The translations under genes and the position numbers were made by a program. The notes beneath the pieces are model-generated. The model was not told the DNA's origin. It worked only from the letters and a program-made list of their open reading frames with translations, and did no database searches. Below are positions 11,309 to 24,194 of a stretch of DNA of 64,000 nt, piece after piece. The stretch comes from Gymnorhina tibicen. Its lineage: Eukaryota > Chordata > Aves > Passeriformes > Artamidae. Each line of letters opens with the position of its first letter. Position 1 is the first letter of the stretch. The stretch covers positions 344,672 through 408,671 of the forward strand of contig VXAZ01001846.1 of the NCBI GenBank assembly GCA_013399875.1, read 5' to 3'.

Positions 11309-13606
11309 GTGAGGGTTATTTGGGCTTCTGGATTTAATCCATATCCATCAACACAACCTCCATACCAGTGCAGCTGAGTATTGTATAATAGGAGGGATTT
11401 ATGTATATTGTCTTATCTTGTATTTTAAAGACACTTTAAATCACATGTCCATCCTTAATAAATTGTCAGACTTCAATTTGGAAAAAAGGGTCCTTTCTTC
11501 TTACCTTGGGATGTTTGTAATGTGTTAGTTTTGCATGAAATAATTGCATATCACCACTTCATATCTGGGATGACTGACTACATTGTGCTGCTGTGCAACA
11601 CCTATGTAAATAACTATCTTTTGGAGAAGAGAGTAACAGAGTAGAAATTAATTTGGAAAAAGAGATAGCATACTGAAATTGAATTAACATTTCTTTAAAC
11701 TTTCCCCAGTAAATACAGTGGACAACTGTTTGAAAAAAAGGGAGAGAAAAAGCACTTCTACACAATCTAATTATTATACTAGAAAGAATTCATATTCTGA
11801 AATATTACCTTAAAAATGCAAACCCTAGAAGCTGTATGACTTCTTCCCTGTATGTATGCTGTTTTAATCATCTCCAGCTGTATAATTTTCACAAGACATT
11901 CCTAATATTCATTTTTGTCAGTGGAATAAAAACTTGGAGAACCCTTGAACCTTAAGCTGTAAACTCAAATAGCAGGCAAGGCCATTATGAAATAGAAAAT
12001 AACTTTATTTTCATGCCTGCATAATTTTAAAATTATCTTTAAACATCCTGAAGATTTCGTGACACATTCTTGCAATTTTCTAGAGATAATGATGTTAAAC
12101 CATGCATATCTAAAGATAATTAATATCGTTTGCTTCACTAGAACAAGGATTCCTTGAGTCTAATGATTACCTTGTCCTGGAAGCACGTTCTGAATTGAGA
12201 AAAGTAATTTATATCATTGTTTGCCACTTCAGTATTAATCATAGTACCAATAATAATATTAAATTAATGTTTGAAGCAAAATCTAGAATGTTCTTGTTTG
12301 CTTACTTTTTAACTCTCATTTGGTTTACTTTTAATGGAAATGGGAGAAGTCAAATATCTCTGAGAAAAAATTCTGGGCTTCTGCATAAAATATACAGCAG
12401 TTCAGAGAGTTCTGAGAGTATTGCTCCAGTGTTGGGACTTTCAAAATATACCTTTGGGGCCCTAGGATCCTAGCCTGGGGAAACTGCTGCAGAACAGGGT
12501 TATCAGGGCTTTCAGTGCATATGTCCTGGTCCTGTCATGCCATGGCAAACAAAGTCCTTGTACACTGGACAATCAACACAACAGGCTGCTTTTAAGATGC
12601 ATATCCTGCTCTTTAACACCCTTACAGACAGCAAAACAACAAAATAAATTTGGGGGGAAAAGAAGAGGCTTGCCTAAATCGAACCAAAATCTCATTAAGA
12701 ACTCTATATCCCTAAATTTCCTTGTTTCATTATTGACTCTGTTTAACTTCTTTGCCTGGATGCACCATTTCTAAAATGTGGAGACTCATTTTCAGGGCAG
12801 ATAATTGGCATCTTTAGTACCTCAGAATTTATTTTTTTTTTTACTGATTATGAACTGTCCTGAATTTGAAATTTGCTTTTTATTTTTTTATTATTTGTGG
12901 TGTATTTAGTGCATTTGATTCACACTTATAGAATTACCACTACCATGGAAGAGGATAGAGGCATATGTCAGCGTAAAATGGTATATTTTTAAGCTGTGAA
13001 TTCCAGTTTTGTTGTTGTTTTGGGGGTTTTTTGGGGAGGGGTTGTTTTCTTGTTCCTTTTTTGAGGGGGAGGGGGAGAATTGATAATACTAATAGGTTGT
13101 ATTTATATTAAATTGCTAGATGTGGCTGCAGAATATGTTTTCAAATTTTACCCAGCTGGTAGCCAGTTAAGAATAGGGAAACAAATGGTGGAATACTGAA
13201 AATGAAATAGGTATACAGATATATATATTTCACGGTTTCATTTTTTTTTAGTCAACCTCTAACACTGACTGAAAGCCATCGAAAGGCAAGTGAATAAAAA
13301 TGTCTTGTTTTACTGTGTGTGTAAAATGATTGTTTTCTTCATAAACATTACCGCTTAGTTTTATTTTGTGTGCTAACATGACTGGTTAAAATGTTTTTGT
13401 ATGGCTTTTGTGACTGGGCATTTCATGCTATCAAGTGTTTTCATAATTGCTGGGTCCCTGAAACAAGGAGACAAGAGCAGACCTGAGGACTGGGTAAAAT
13501 CTGTTTCTGGTGTTTTGCCTTTGAGTAAAAACAGGATCCTAAGAGAAAAAGATTTAATGCTCTTGTGATATATTGTTTACCCTCCTTTTCCATGTGCTTT
13601 TGTGAG
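11309..13606. other. Intron region; AAA1 C-terminal exon not found
   Basis: The expected D-H-Y-D-W-G-L-R-A-I-K-S-V-L exon cannot be read. The stretch includes a G-run-rich patch at 13021-13077 and T-rich stretches, and is otherwise AT-rich. Confidence 0.5.
13021..13077 (+). other. G-run-rich patch
   Basis: Runs of G of length 5, 4 and 4 close together, then a T-rich spacer, then two runs of 5. The spacing does not meet a strict four-run short-loop quadruplex, but a long-loop one is possible. Confidence 0.4.
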
Positions 13607-13788
13607 TCTTAAGAGACTTCAATTTGCATAAAATAGTGACAGATGATATCCCAATTTTCACAGGCCTGATCAGTGACCTGTTTCCAGCTCTGGATGTTCC
13701 GAGGATGAGGAACCTACAGTTTGAACAGATGGTTAAACAATCTACCCTGGAGCTGTACTTGCAGTCAGAAGAAAACTTTAATCTCAAA
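13607..13788 (+). pseudogene. Dynein exon remnant: AAA1-AAA2 junction, still open
   Basis: Reads [61 protein letters not shown] with no stop or frameshift. The beta-chain counterpart is [33 protein letters not shown]...F-E-Q-x-V-R-Q-S-T-L-E-L-x-L-Q-x-E-x-x-F-x-L-K, an excellent match. Donor AAA|GTAAAA. Confidence 0.96.
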
Positions 13789-15947
13789 GTAAAAGAATTC
13801 ATTGTCTTTAATTACTCCCCTTAAAATTTTTGATCAAAATAATTGCCGATGTGTTGGTTGTATTAGACATGAAGATTATTTTTTAGTATGGTACAGTGTT
13901 GATAAAGTGTCTCTCAAAGACTCGGTATTTCGAAGGCATTTCATCACGGCAGTAATGCTCCTCAGTGTGATAAATATGCCCATAAGGAAACGTGTATCCT
14001 GTTCAGGAAAGCTGTGTACAGTGACAATCTAGAGTGACAAAAACCTTTGTTTGTTCACAGCAGTGAGAATTTGTACTCGGTAGCAAATTCAATGTTGGTC
14101 AGATATTTATAGTGAGGTAAGAAGTGTAAGGGAACAAAAACATATAAATAAGAAGGTGTGGATTTGGAATGTGCATGGCTACATGTGACTTTTGTGTGCC
14201 ATGGCTTTTATGTATAATATAATGCACGTTGTGCTATACACATTAAAACATGCATGTACATATATGCATGCATGTACACTCACAAGAATTAGTTGCCCAT
14301 AAGCTAAATTTAAGCACTAATTTAGTTTAATTACAGGCAGGGTAAAAAAGTGAAACATAGAAACCCTGCTTAGTATACAGACCAAATAAAAAGTGCATAT
14401 ATTCCCACCTTTCTTCGAGGAACATCCACATCTGCTGTATGTGAAAGCACACTCCTTATCTCTTTAGGGGATGTTGGAAATAACCAAGCTAGTTGAATGT
14501 GACTGATCAGAAGATTTATAAAGGATTTTGTGCTCTTGTCTATCTTTTTCCATTATCCTGATAGAAGGGTGAAAGACAATAAGGTATGCCTTGGGTGTTA
14601 TGAACTTTACAATCAGCCTTCCGTAGAGTATTTTGTTTCCTGCTAACTGGGTAAATCAGAAGAAAAGCACTGAGGATCATGAACTTGTTCCTGTTAAACT
14701 CTGGAAAATCAGAGTGAATACTCTTCACTAAAACAGAAATCCACCAGCAGCCAAGCTATTTCCATTCTGTGACTCATACAACTATTTCTTTGCAAGCAAT
14801 GTATCACTTTAGGAGACCGAGTTTGTATTTTTCTGAATTATAACTGTACAACTGATTGTGGAATTCACTCTGCTAAAGCAATGGCAGAATTGTGATAACT
14901 GTTCTGTATCCTTGGGTTTTCACAGTCCTGCTGGACTCTCTGGCAGAATAGGGTTTGTTCTCACTTGCTGAGGTAACTGCTTTCATTCTTTTGCACTAAT
15001 TCTCTCATCATTTTCTGGGAGACACTGTTGCTTGATGCAACACCAGTTTCACTGACGCAAATCTGCCAGAAAGGTGCAAGTTTATTTTTTCCTATAAAAG
15101 GGAATAAGAATGTAGAGGGGGGAAAACTTTTTGTGAATTGTTGTGTCTCTGTGATAAGAACTACAACAGGAGAGGAAAGGTGCTCGCCATGTGTCCCTTT
15201 GGCGTGGTAGAATGTTCAGCAGGAGGAGCAACCAGCAGTGGGTCACTCTGTTGTTGGAATTGCAAGGAATGGAAAGGGTAGGGTACCTGCCTGCCTGTGT
15301 AGCATGTTTTCCATCTCACATTGTAAAGAAACTGCCTTGGTTCTTGCATAAAACATTCTTCGTGTTGCCTTTGCCTGAGGCTGCAGGGTAATAACAGTGC
15401 TGAGGCCGCTCGGTCAGCTGCATGATGTGCAATGGAAAGCTCAAATGTTGCAAGCAAATTCTACATTTTATGTGTTGTCTGCATATCCCAAAGGACGGTT
15501 AATCATGGCACGAAGTAACGATCATTCAATTTGACAGATAAACTAAGTAATACTTTGTTCTGGAAGGAGAAGCAGGATGTTTTAATTAGGCTTCTAGACA
15601 GACATCATGGAAATTATTGCCAAAACACTAGACAAATAATTCTAATACATAATGCTTGCCTATTTCTGCTACTAAGTGTTGGCAGCTGCATAGATTTTCT
15701 TCTCCATTTAACACTTTCTATTAGAATTGAGTGCAGAATATGGCTATTTCAGACTGGGAGTCTCCTTCCCTATCCTTAGGCTTAATGGAAATTTGGAACT
15801 GAACTAGCACAGAGGCAAGGGTAAATCAATGTAAATTGTTGGCTGGGTGTGGGAAGTCACAGTCAGAGATCCAGTTCAGGAAAAAGTAAAGAATTCCTAC
15901 TATTTGAAAATAGTGTCACTAACATGCACCCTGTTCCTTTTCTCCAG
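13789..15947. other. Intron region; AAA2 P-loop exon not found
   Basis: The exon coding for the AAA2 nucleotide-binding loop (V-Q-L-E-E-L-L-x-V-R-H...G-T-G-K-S) should lie here but is not convincingly readable. An alternating purine-pyrimidine patch rich in ATGCAT/GTACAT occurs at 14250-14280. Confidence 0.5.
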
Positions 15948-16089
15948 GTTCTGAAAGTTCTTCATCACATGTATGTGAACACAAAAGAAATGCTCATTTG
16001 GAATGAACTTAATGCAGAAGTTCTGACAGCTGATGAACTGTGTGGTTTTATACACCAGGAAACCAGAGAGTGGAAAGATGGCAAGAAAC
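15948..16089 (+). pseudogene. Dynein exon remnant: AAA2 (TADELCGFIH..TREWKDG)
   Basis: Starts after TTTTCTCCAG and reads VLKVLHHMYVNTKEMLIWNE, LNAEVLTADELCGFIHQETR, EWKDGKK with no lesion. The family segment is [44 protein letters not shown]. The T-x-D-E-L-F-G-F-I form is typical of the outer-arm beta chains, not of inner-arm or cytoplasmic dyneins. Donor C|GTATGT. Confidence 0.96.
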
Positions 16090-16611
16090 GTATGTGTTCT
16101 TGGTAGGATGTCATTCTCCATCCAAAATGGACAATACCAAAATTCAGAGAACGTGTAAGAGATAGAACTCTTGCAATTTTCTGAGTTTTGATGCAATGAA
16201 ACGTGTGTGCAGAGCAATGGTCGTTCTGGAAAGGCTGGAGGGCAGGGCAGAGCAGGATGCTGGTAGACAGGAAGTATTAGCCTGAACAATGCTGATCCAG
16301 CCACCTTAAAGGGCCAGTTATTTTCTCCCCAGACCCATGGTACCTCTCTTATCTCAACCATATCATTAAGACTTATGACAGACTCTCCTGTAATCAGAAC
16401 AGAAGTAGGTCATTATTACATAAAATGCAGTCATTTTTCTGTATTGAGTGTTCACTGAATTTTTTTTGTTATTTTAAACAACCACCTGATAAACAAGCAA
16501 AAGAAGAAAACATGGGTTTGATGCTACAAAAGCTTATTTTGCACTGTTGTGTCATCTTCTGAAGTTTTAATTGCAGTGCAGTGTTGTTGTTTAAACACTT
16601 AAGTGATCAGA

Positions 16612-16680
16612 TTCTATTGAAATATAATTTCCAGGTCTCCTGTCATGTTCTCTGAGAGGATGACCCAATATTACCCAGGA
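16612..16680 (+). pseudogene. Possible remnant of the AAA2 TPATVSR exon
   Basis: Around 16637 the frame reads SPVMFSERMTQYYPG. With gaps this resembles S/T-P-A-T-V-S-R-A-G-I-L-Y-I-N-P, and the bases on either side (ATTGAAAT, ATTTCC) resemble L-F-E-I-S just upstream. The order along the gene is correct. The match needs several indels, so chance is not excluded. Confidence 0.3.
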
Positions 16681-18207
16681 GGGGCCAAAAAGGTTTGTTT
16701 AAAATAGGGATATAGGTCCTGTGTAGACTGAGTCCCTTAACACTGTTATGGACGTTCACAAGCTGAGCCATTGAGACACAATTACAGTGGCTTCCCCTCT
16801 ACCTGTTTCCCCATTTTCTTCTTCCTCTGTTTTTCTGGAGACAGTTTTGCAGTGTGCTTTCCCTTTTTCTTTTATTCTTATAATTTCTTTGGTTTTCACT
16901 ATTGCTAAGTAATATTTTGGTACCTAATTAACACTTTATGCCTTGCCTATTTGGCACAACAAAAAGCCTTAAATTAGCCTACAGATACTGTAATGGTGAT
17001 TGTGCCTCCTAGATGTGAGCTGATGTAATTTGAGATATTAATTCTAAGATTATTGAAATTGGTATTTGGAAAGTCTCTCAGTAAAATAGATTTAGGGTTC
17101 CATTATTGGAGTCCTTGCATCACTTTACTATGGAAGGCTAGTGTAGGAAATCTAAATCAGTCAGTTTAAGCACAGAAGGATACAGACCCTTTTCTTTGCT
17201 TCTTATTAATTATACAGCTAAACCAATTTTGTGGGCTCTCTGAAATGCTGTAATATAATGAAATCCAAATCTAAAATCTGAATGTAACCTTTGGAAAGTG
17301 ATCGGAGTTTTAAGCTTTCCTGTCTTAGAAACTTAAACCCTAGTAACCCTCTGGTTACTCAGCAAGGTGCTTGTCAGGGCAAGCCACATAATCTAACTTT
17401 ATCTGAGGAAGAGAAAGTGGCTTTTTCAAGAAACGTTTTGGAGTACTTAAGTTTAGGCCCTGCTCTGAACCATTTTCTGATTATTTCCATTGACCTTCAG
17501 AGAGATTTTCCCTCCTCTGCTTTTATCTGCTTTCAGGAGAACTCACATTTGGTGAAGCAGGCTAGTCACCTTTTAAATTAATTAAACTCTAAAAAACTCA
17601 TACAAGGTCAAGTAAAACCTTTTGAATTTTTCATCCTCTCTGTTTCTGGTAAAAAATTCTAGGCATGTTCAAACAGAGTTTTTTTAGCATTGTTCAAGAA
17701 ATAGTGTATATATTGTGTTGCAGATAATCCTCTGTGGGGCTGCAATAAACACAGTTGCCCTCATCATGTTCTTGTTAAACTGGGTATCTTGGCTTCCTTT
17801 TGCTGAAAAGTTTACTGATGATTTCTAGGTTCTGACCCTTACAAACAATTAATGTATGCCTATAACTCTGTCAATGTGACTGCTGTTTGAGGTACACGTT
17901 AAAGAGCTGCTGCCCCAGCTAAAATATTCAGAGCTGGTATTCTTCACCTGAACACCCAGAACCTGGGATGGAACCCATGAGTATCTGATGATATTGTCTG
18001 ACATTTTTAACATCCATCTTAAAGATTAATTGCAATAAATTCCATTATATATATGAAGTCTTCCTTCTAATTTTTATTCTGCTAATGTATTATTAATTTG
18101 GTGGCCACATATATTCTCAAATAGACATTTTAGAGAATTTTGCCATCAGTTAAATGGGTTTTTTTCCTCTCTTACATCTACTGCTTAATCAGAGCAGTAG
18201 TGTGGAG
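16681..18207. other. Intron region; AAA2-AAA3 exons not found
   Basis: Several exons between AAA2 and AAA3 (about 200 residues) should fall between 16.1 and 19.3 kb. Apart from the doubtful remnant at 16612, I can read none. An open frame at 17291-17581 shows no dynein similarity. Confidence 0.5.
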
Positions 18208-18690
18208 GGTTGACCCTGGCTGAATGCCAGGTACCCACCAAGCCATTATTACTCCCCCTCCTCAGCTGGACAGCAGAGAGAAAAATATGATGAAAGACTC
18301 TTGGGTCAAGATAAGGACGGGGAAATCAAATACTCAGCACACTGTCATGGGCACAACAGACTCAACTTGGGGAAATTAATTTTATATATTCCCAATCAAA
18401 TCAGAGTAGGGTAGTGGGAAAAAAACCCGAATCTTAAAGATACCTTTCTTCCACTCCTCCCTCCTTCCCAATCCAACTTCACTCTCAATTTTCTCTACCT
18501 CTTCCCCCCATTAGCACAGGGGAATGGGAAATGGGGTTGCAGTCAGCTCATCATTGTCTCTGCTCCTCCTTCCGTCTCAGGGGAAGTACTCCTCACACTC
18601 TTCCCCTCCCTGCTCCATCACAGGGTCCCTCCCATGGCAGACAGGTCTCCATGAACTTCTCCAACTTGAGTTCTTCCCTAAGTCTATGGA
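18208..18690 (+). mobile_element. LTR fragment of an avian endogenous retrovirus
   Basis: Features I recognise from avian ERV LTRs are GGTTGACCCTGGCTG near the start, CACTCCC/ACTCCCCCTCCTCAGC, GGGTCAAGATAAGGAC, AGACTCAACTTGGGG and a run of pyrimidine-rich CTCCC/TTCCC segments through about 18690. Only non-coding LTR-type sequence is present. The ends are approximate and I see no second LTR or target duplication. Confidence 0.6.
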
Positions 18691-18778
18691 CGTAGAAACA
18701 TGGAGCCGATGATCAAAACATATGATCCATTATCAAATCTCCTGTTGTCTTTGAGGGTTAATATTTGATAGGAAAATA

Positions 18779-18846
18779 AAGAGCTTGGAAAAGAAATATT
18801 TATCAGGCAGTTGAAGAGCTTGGAAAAGAAAGATTTATCAGGCAAG
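18779..18846 (+). repeat. 35-base tandem duplication
   Basis: GAGCTTGGAAAAGAAA(T/G)ATT with TATCAGGCA occurs at 18781 and again at 18816, a period of 35 bases with one mismatch. Confidence 0.85.
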
Positions 18847-19309
18847 GAAGCTTTCAGGTTCTCACAGTAACAAAGATATTTATTGCCAACTGTTTGTCCA
18901 AATGGTTTTAAGTATGATGAAAGCCAGGCCAAAAATTAAATTGAAATAGTTGAGAAATTAAAACAACTACATCTTGCACCAGTCTTGCTTCTCTAACAGT
19001 TATAGGGAGACTTGTGTTCTGTAAAGGCTGAGATGGAACAAATGCATTTCAGCTACAACCAGATTTCAAAAGCTTCCTATTAGAAGAAGTTGAATAAAAT
19101 TTTTCAAGTAGAAATACTGTGTAAAAAGTAATCCAGTAAAACAATTTCTTGTAGTAATTGTTTGAGAATGAAAGAATGGTGTATCCTGTTTCATCGCTTT
19201 TTAGAATTTAGACCTAGCCAGAGAAAGAGAGACAGAAATTACAGTTTGCTTTTAAAAGTAAACTGTGATGTGCAAGTGCTTGATGGGGTTTTTTCCTTTT
19301 CAATTTTAG
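18847..19309. other. Intron, nothing recognised
   Basis: AT-rich, ending in the acceptor TTTTCAATTTTAG. No repeat family or reading frame supported. Confidence 0.5.
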
Positions 19310-19521
19310 TCAGTCTTTGTTCACGCGTTTTAGATTGTACATCTCCAGTACTTTATTGATTCACTCGTAACAAAAGGCAAAGCAGTCTTGCTTGTTGGAA
19401 ATATTGGAGTAGGGAAAACAGTGTTTACAGGCAATAGGCTTGGTGCTGTCTCTGACTAGACAAGGCTATTTCCTGACCAACTATTCGTTCAGCTACCACA
19501 CATCATCAGCAGTGGTCCAGA
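19310..19521 (+). pseudogene. Dynein exon remnant: AAA3 Walker A (GNIGVGKT)
   Basis: Reads SVFVHAF, a TAG stop (19331-19333), IVHLQYFIDSLVTKGKAVLL, VGNIGVGKTVFTGNR, then after a one-base shift near 19439 VLSLTRQGYFLTNYSFSYHT and SSAVVQ. The family has x-V-H-T...R-L-x-Y-F-I-x-L-L-x-x-x-K-P-V-L-L-V-G-x-x-G-V-G-K-T...F-N-x-x-T-x-S-x-x-L-Q. The P-loop itself is intact. The donor GA|GTAAGT is consensus. The leftover base pairs in phase with 24195. Confidence 0.97.
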
Positions 19522-22500
19522 GTAAGTTCCAAACGGATATGAGTAATTTATCTTCCCTCAACAGCAATGATACAAAATATTCCACAGTAATTAGTTTTAT
19601 CACAAGCACTGGCTACTGCTCTTGTCCAGGCCTTGGCAAAGTTCATTGCTTTGCAAACTGGAAAACTTTAAAAAGTTGTGTCAGGCAAGGGGAAAGGAGG
19701 AGGATGAAACTGCTTGGTGCAAACTGTAACTGATACTGTGCTCCCACAAGCTGCTCTCTGATTGCAGACGAGAAAATTTATCTTTACTTGTGTTCACAAG
19801 AAGTCTTGAGCCAGCTTAGGCTGGCCTGGGTGTCTCTGCATGGTGCCTGTAGGTGTACCAAAAAGGACAGTCAGAAGTTGAGTTTACTTTTGCTAGGTAC
19901 CATACAACACCCAAGGAGGGTCAGTCCCTGTCTGGTGGAGCGTGGAGTCTCCATAGATGAGGTAGATGCAGATCAAAGGAAATGTTAATATAATGCACAT
20001 GTGGAGAGGGCTGTATGTTGGCCAAAAATGTTATACTGGTGGTAGATTTTGGAACAAGAGGAGTTAGACAGTCAAAGCAAAATAGGCTCATAAAAGCTGT
20101 CTGTTTTGCTCTTCATGAAGAACACAATCAAGGGAGAGCCCAGCTGTCAGTGAATATGCCCTCTTCGCCATCTCTCTTATATCCTTCCCATAACTTGAAC
20201 AGGAAACAACTATACATAAAAATTATCTGCCCTCTTTTCTGTACAGCTTTTCATGCCATGAAAAGCACTAGAGAAGTTCATACACTGGCTTGTCCTCTCA
20301 AATGTCTGGGACAAGATACCAAAAACAATTTTTCAGTTTTAAAAATTTTCTACAATTTTAAAAGCCTTCAGATAAAATCTTTAGGAGCATTTAAGTGTGT
20401 TTGATGTGTAATTTATCTGCTTTTGCAATGATCTGTCTAATTTTCCAGCCAATCTACATTGCTGCTAATGGATTACATTTTCACCAGGTTTAAAAAAACA
20501 GGTATAAATCCACAAATCTTAATTGAATAAGTTTTTACCCTGGTTTTTCTTTCATGTCTTGTGTTAATTTCTTCTCTATTCACATCAGAAAAGCAAAGAC
20601 CATTTTGTCTTCTTTATACCTTGGTTTATTCTTTGAAGTGTTTCCAAATTCACATTAACGTGGAATCCTGCAGTAACAGAACTTAATCGCCTTTTTGCCC
20701 CTCAAAATGAATGGAAAGATTAGGAGAAAAGAAATCTGCTGTGCGTCAGAGTGAGATCATGAGCTGTTGTAAACTGTCATAGCTCCTTTAATGGGGAATC
20801 AGCCTTAAAAGGCTTTCAAAAATTCCTCTGATCAGGGAGGGATTTTTCAGCTAATGACTGCCATTCTGGTAGCAACCATGGCCATGGCTCTAGAGTACAA
20901 AAGCATAACACTTTCCATTGCAAAGAGAAGCAGATGAAAGGAGCTCCTGGGCAGCAAAGATTGTGTATTCTTCTTGCAGGAAACTTCTTAAATAAACCAG
21001 AGAGGTGAAGTCAACATCACAGGGTCTTGTTCTCCAAGTGTATCACACCCACCAACTGTCTTGTGGCATAAAGTCTGAGAGTTTATGAATCTTCTAACTG
21101 CTCCTTCTAAGAAAAATTAAGACGTGTACAAAGAAGTGGACTTGTCTTGTCTGTGGCTCTTCCTTCTGTCCGCTGCTCTTTAGCCAAGTTCCTCTTGTTA
21201 AATGCTCTGCTACCAAATCCCTCTGCTAATCACAGCAGGTGAAGAACCACATGACAATCCAGAAACAAGTATGTGGTGTTCCCTTTCCTTTCTATTTACA
21301 ACCATGTCTTGGTGAGCTGTGGTGGAATGATTTTGTACTGTCACGTATAGATCAAAATGGTGGCCTCTTATGTTATTTTTGTGTTTGTGTGTACCAATAT
21401 TTCTTCCTGGAAAATGCATTCAAGTGATACACTGAAATGCCTTCATGTGTCTGAAGCTGTCATTCCGAGCAATTATTTGGGGCAGTCAAATTGTGGATTG
21501 TTTTCATAACGGAAAGAGTCATTTTCAGAAAATTGCACAAATGAGCAATTTAAATTAAGTCTTAGTTCATAAAAAGGAATTTAAGAGATGAACTTGTTAA
21601 AGTACAGTGATTCACTACTGTTCATTGCTGTGTTCTTTCCATAGTTCAGAGGTTAAAAGATTTTTCTTACAGATCATACCACTTTTAATCTACAGTATTT
21701 TCTGTCAGTTCTCATCTTATCTGTAGCCACATAACTTTGTTTGAGGTATCTGCTAGAGTGGGTGAGATTAGCATGTAGTGTAGGGTTTTATTTAGCATTC
21801 CCCCAAGGCATATGACTCACCCGCTCTGCCTGTAGAACAGCAGAAAATTTCAAAATGTTGCTTGATGGAGGCACGTTCTGATGCAAACTAATATTGGCAC
21901 ATTAAGTCTGGGGTCCTCAATCATACTAACGTCTGGAGCACTCCCACAGAGAACAAAAATGTTCAAATGTTTATAGATTATAAGTATGGACATTATTTAA
22001 AATTTAGATAAGGTTAAGGATCAAGAGGGAGGATTCCTAATTTGGGGTTTAAAATTATGGGTACACACTGAGCTAAAAGAACAAATTTGTCTTTTATGTA
22101 ATTAAGAGACTTTAAGCCTTTCCTATGCACATAGTTTCTTCAAAAAGTTTTTTCCCTTCTGTGGTAGGAAAACAGGGTAAATGCAGTCACAGCTTTTTTC
22201 CCCAAAATTTATGATCATCCAATTGCAAATAAGTTGAGGTTCTCCATTTCTGTCCTGTCCTCCAGCACACCTTCACTCTTTATGTGCTTGTTTTACTTCT
22301 CCAGTCAGTAACCATCCTTTCAGCTGACTGTGACTAGACAGAAATGGCCTTGGCAGCATTTGTTACCTTTGTTGAGTTGGCCAGTCAAAATCACTGTTGA
22401 GGTTTGCAGATGATTCATTTCACTGAAAAATCTAAGATGACAATACTCGTGTAGTCCTACTGGAAACTGCTTGCAGTGATGTACTTGTTTATTCCGCTTT

Positions 22501-24194
22501 GCCCAAGGAACTAATAATTCTGCTGCGTGTCAGGACCGTGGCAGTGCTGTGACGTCCAGCGTTCAGCTGTCCCTGTGTAAGTGCAGTTTCCATGTCCTAC
22601 AATCTCTCATGAACATGCTGCCCAGTTTTTAAAGAAGCATGACAAGTTCAAAACCATACACTTACATTTTACTCTTTTTTTTTTGCCTAACCCGAAGTGT
22701 TTTAACACACAGTGCAATACAAAAAAAAAAAGGACTGTAGTCTGCATTTTTTCCTATTCTACTTATACATGGAACTGATAATCCTTTTTTATTTTCTTTC
22801 ATACAGACAAATATTAAAGTCTTATTAAATTGTGGCTTTCATCATCTCAAAATCAATAGCAGGTGTATACCAAATTCCTTACATTATTGACTGGATTTAA
22901 AAAAAATCTTACTTAGATGTACAAAACTTTTTGAGAAATCTTTTTTTCTTGACGAACAGTATTGAGTCTGCAATAAATTCTCTGCTGTGCTGTAAGGATT
23001 TTAACCACTGTATTCCCTAAATGTTTCATAACACCCTTTGGTTCAAATCCCAGCTCTGAGACAGAGAGAATTTAGGCTGCTTGTTGAAGATGAGAGCCCC
23101 AGTCACTGTGGCATACTGAAATCTTCCTTGAAGTCCACCTATTACTGCGGTTTTATTTTGTGCAAAACAATTTCTGTGATAATTTGAACAACAAAAATAT
23201 ATGACCTAGGAAGGAAGATTGTTAGTTTTCCAGTCCTGCTTTAATAAATTCCTAGTGATTTCTCCAGGTTCTTGTTTCCATGCACAGAATAGAAAGAGCA
23301 GAATTAGAAATCAAACTTCCATGGATGATGAATCCTTTCTTATGTATCTGTGGAATACTTCACTAAGAGGCAAAGGTTGAGGATCACATTGTACCAGAGT
23401 TCAGCATTATAATAATGCTTAATAAAAGTTGTTTTCTTCTGCGTTTTCAACATCACTTAGCAGCTTTCTGCAGTTATTTTTTCACTTACATATCTAAGGG
23501 AAGCAGTGCAGTTGGATAAAAATTGTATAAACTCAAAAGTTATGTGTCAATATTTTACAGTTCTGATGAATACATAAGGGCCTTTGAGTTAATTTGTTCA
23601 CTTTTGTAGTAAATTCGTACCTAATGGTCTGCATTGAGCATCATGTAAGCACTTCATCTGGGGGAATAGGCTGAAATTTAGTACAATCACTTTACTATTC
23701 CTTAGTCTGGGAGATGATATTGCATTAGATTCCTGATTAAATTTCCTGATTAAATAATATCTATCCTTCATATTTTTGTGTTTTACGTATTTTGGTAAAG
23801 TTCTTCTTTAATCCTTCCCAGGAGAAGGTGAAAATAATCTACTCACTGATTAATTTTCTAAGTGTCAGGATACCTGGGGAGTTCACATTCAAAGCATTTC
23901 AATTTCAAAGGATGCAGATGGATATGCTGTGAGATTTTCAAAAGCTGTAAAGTAGTCAATCAACTAAATCAACAAGACTTTTCTGGAATTCAGAATCCCA
24001 GGGTAATATGTTCTCAAAGACTGTCTCTGAGTTTCTCTGATTACTAAGGATTTCAACAGTTAAAAAACCCCAACCTTGTAGTGGGTGAAATGTTTCATCA
24101 ACTTTAGCCAGCATGATTTTGAATTCTTGATTTTGTTTAGTTTCAGTGTTGTCTTGTACGGTAATAATTTTTATGCCTTTGTGTTACATTTCAG
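19522..24194. other. Large intron, 4.7 kb
   Basis: The flanking remnants join in phase, so no exon is missing. I see AT-rich sequence with an A run at 22720-22731 and T runs near 22675 and 22785, and no recognisable repeat family. Confidence 0.55.

Noticed and set aside
13852..13912. IRHEDYFLVWYSVDKV, resembling V-R-H...F-V-V-G-x-x-G-x-G-K of the AAA2 P-loop
   Set aside because: It lies only about 60 bases after an exon end with no acceptor, and the glycines are absent. Probably chance.
15900..16361. 153-codon open frame on the minus strand
   Set aside because: It overlaps a clear dynein exon on the + strand (15948-16089) and shows no recognisable domain.
16989..17010. DTVM reading, like N-T-V-M-D-D-N-K of AAA2
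   Set aside because: It is in the wrong order relative to the candidate at 16612 and the match is only four residues.
17291..17581. 96-codon open frame
   Set aside because: No similarity to the expected dynein segment, no splice signals and no known domain.
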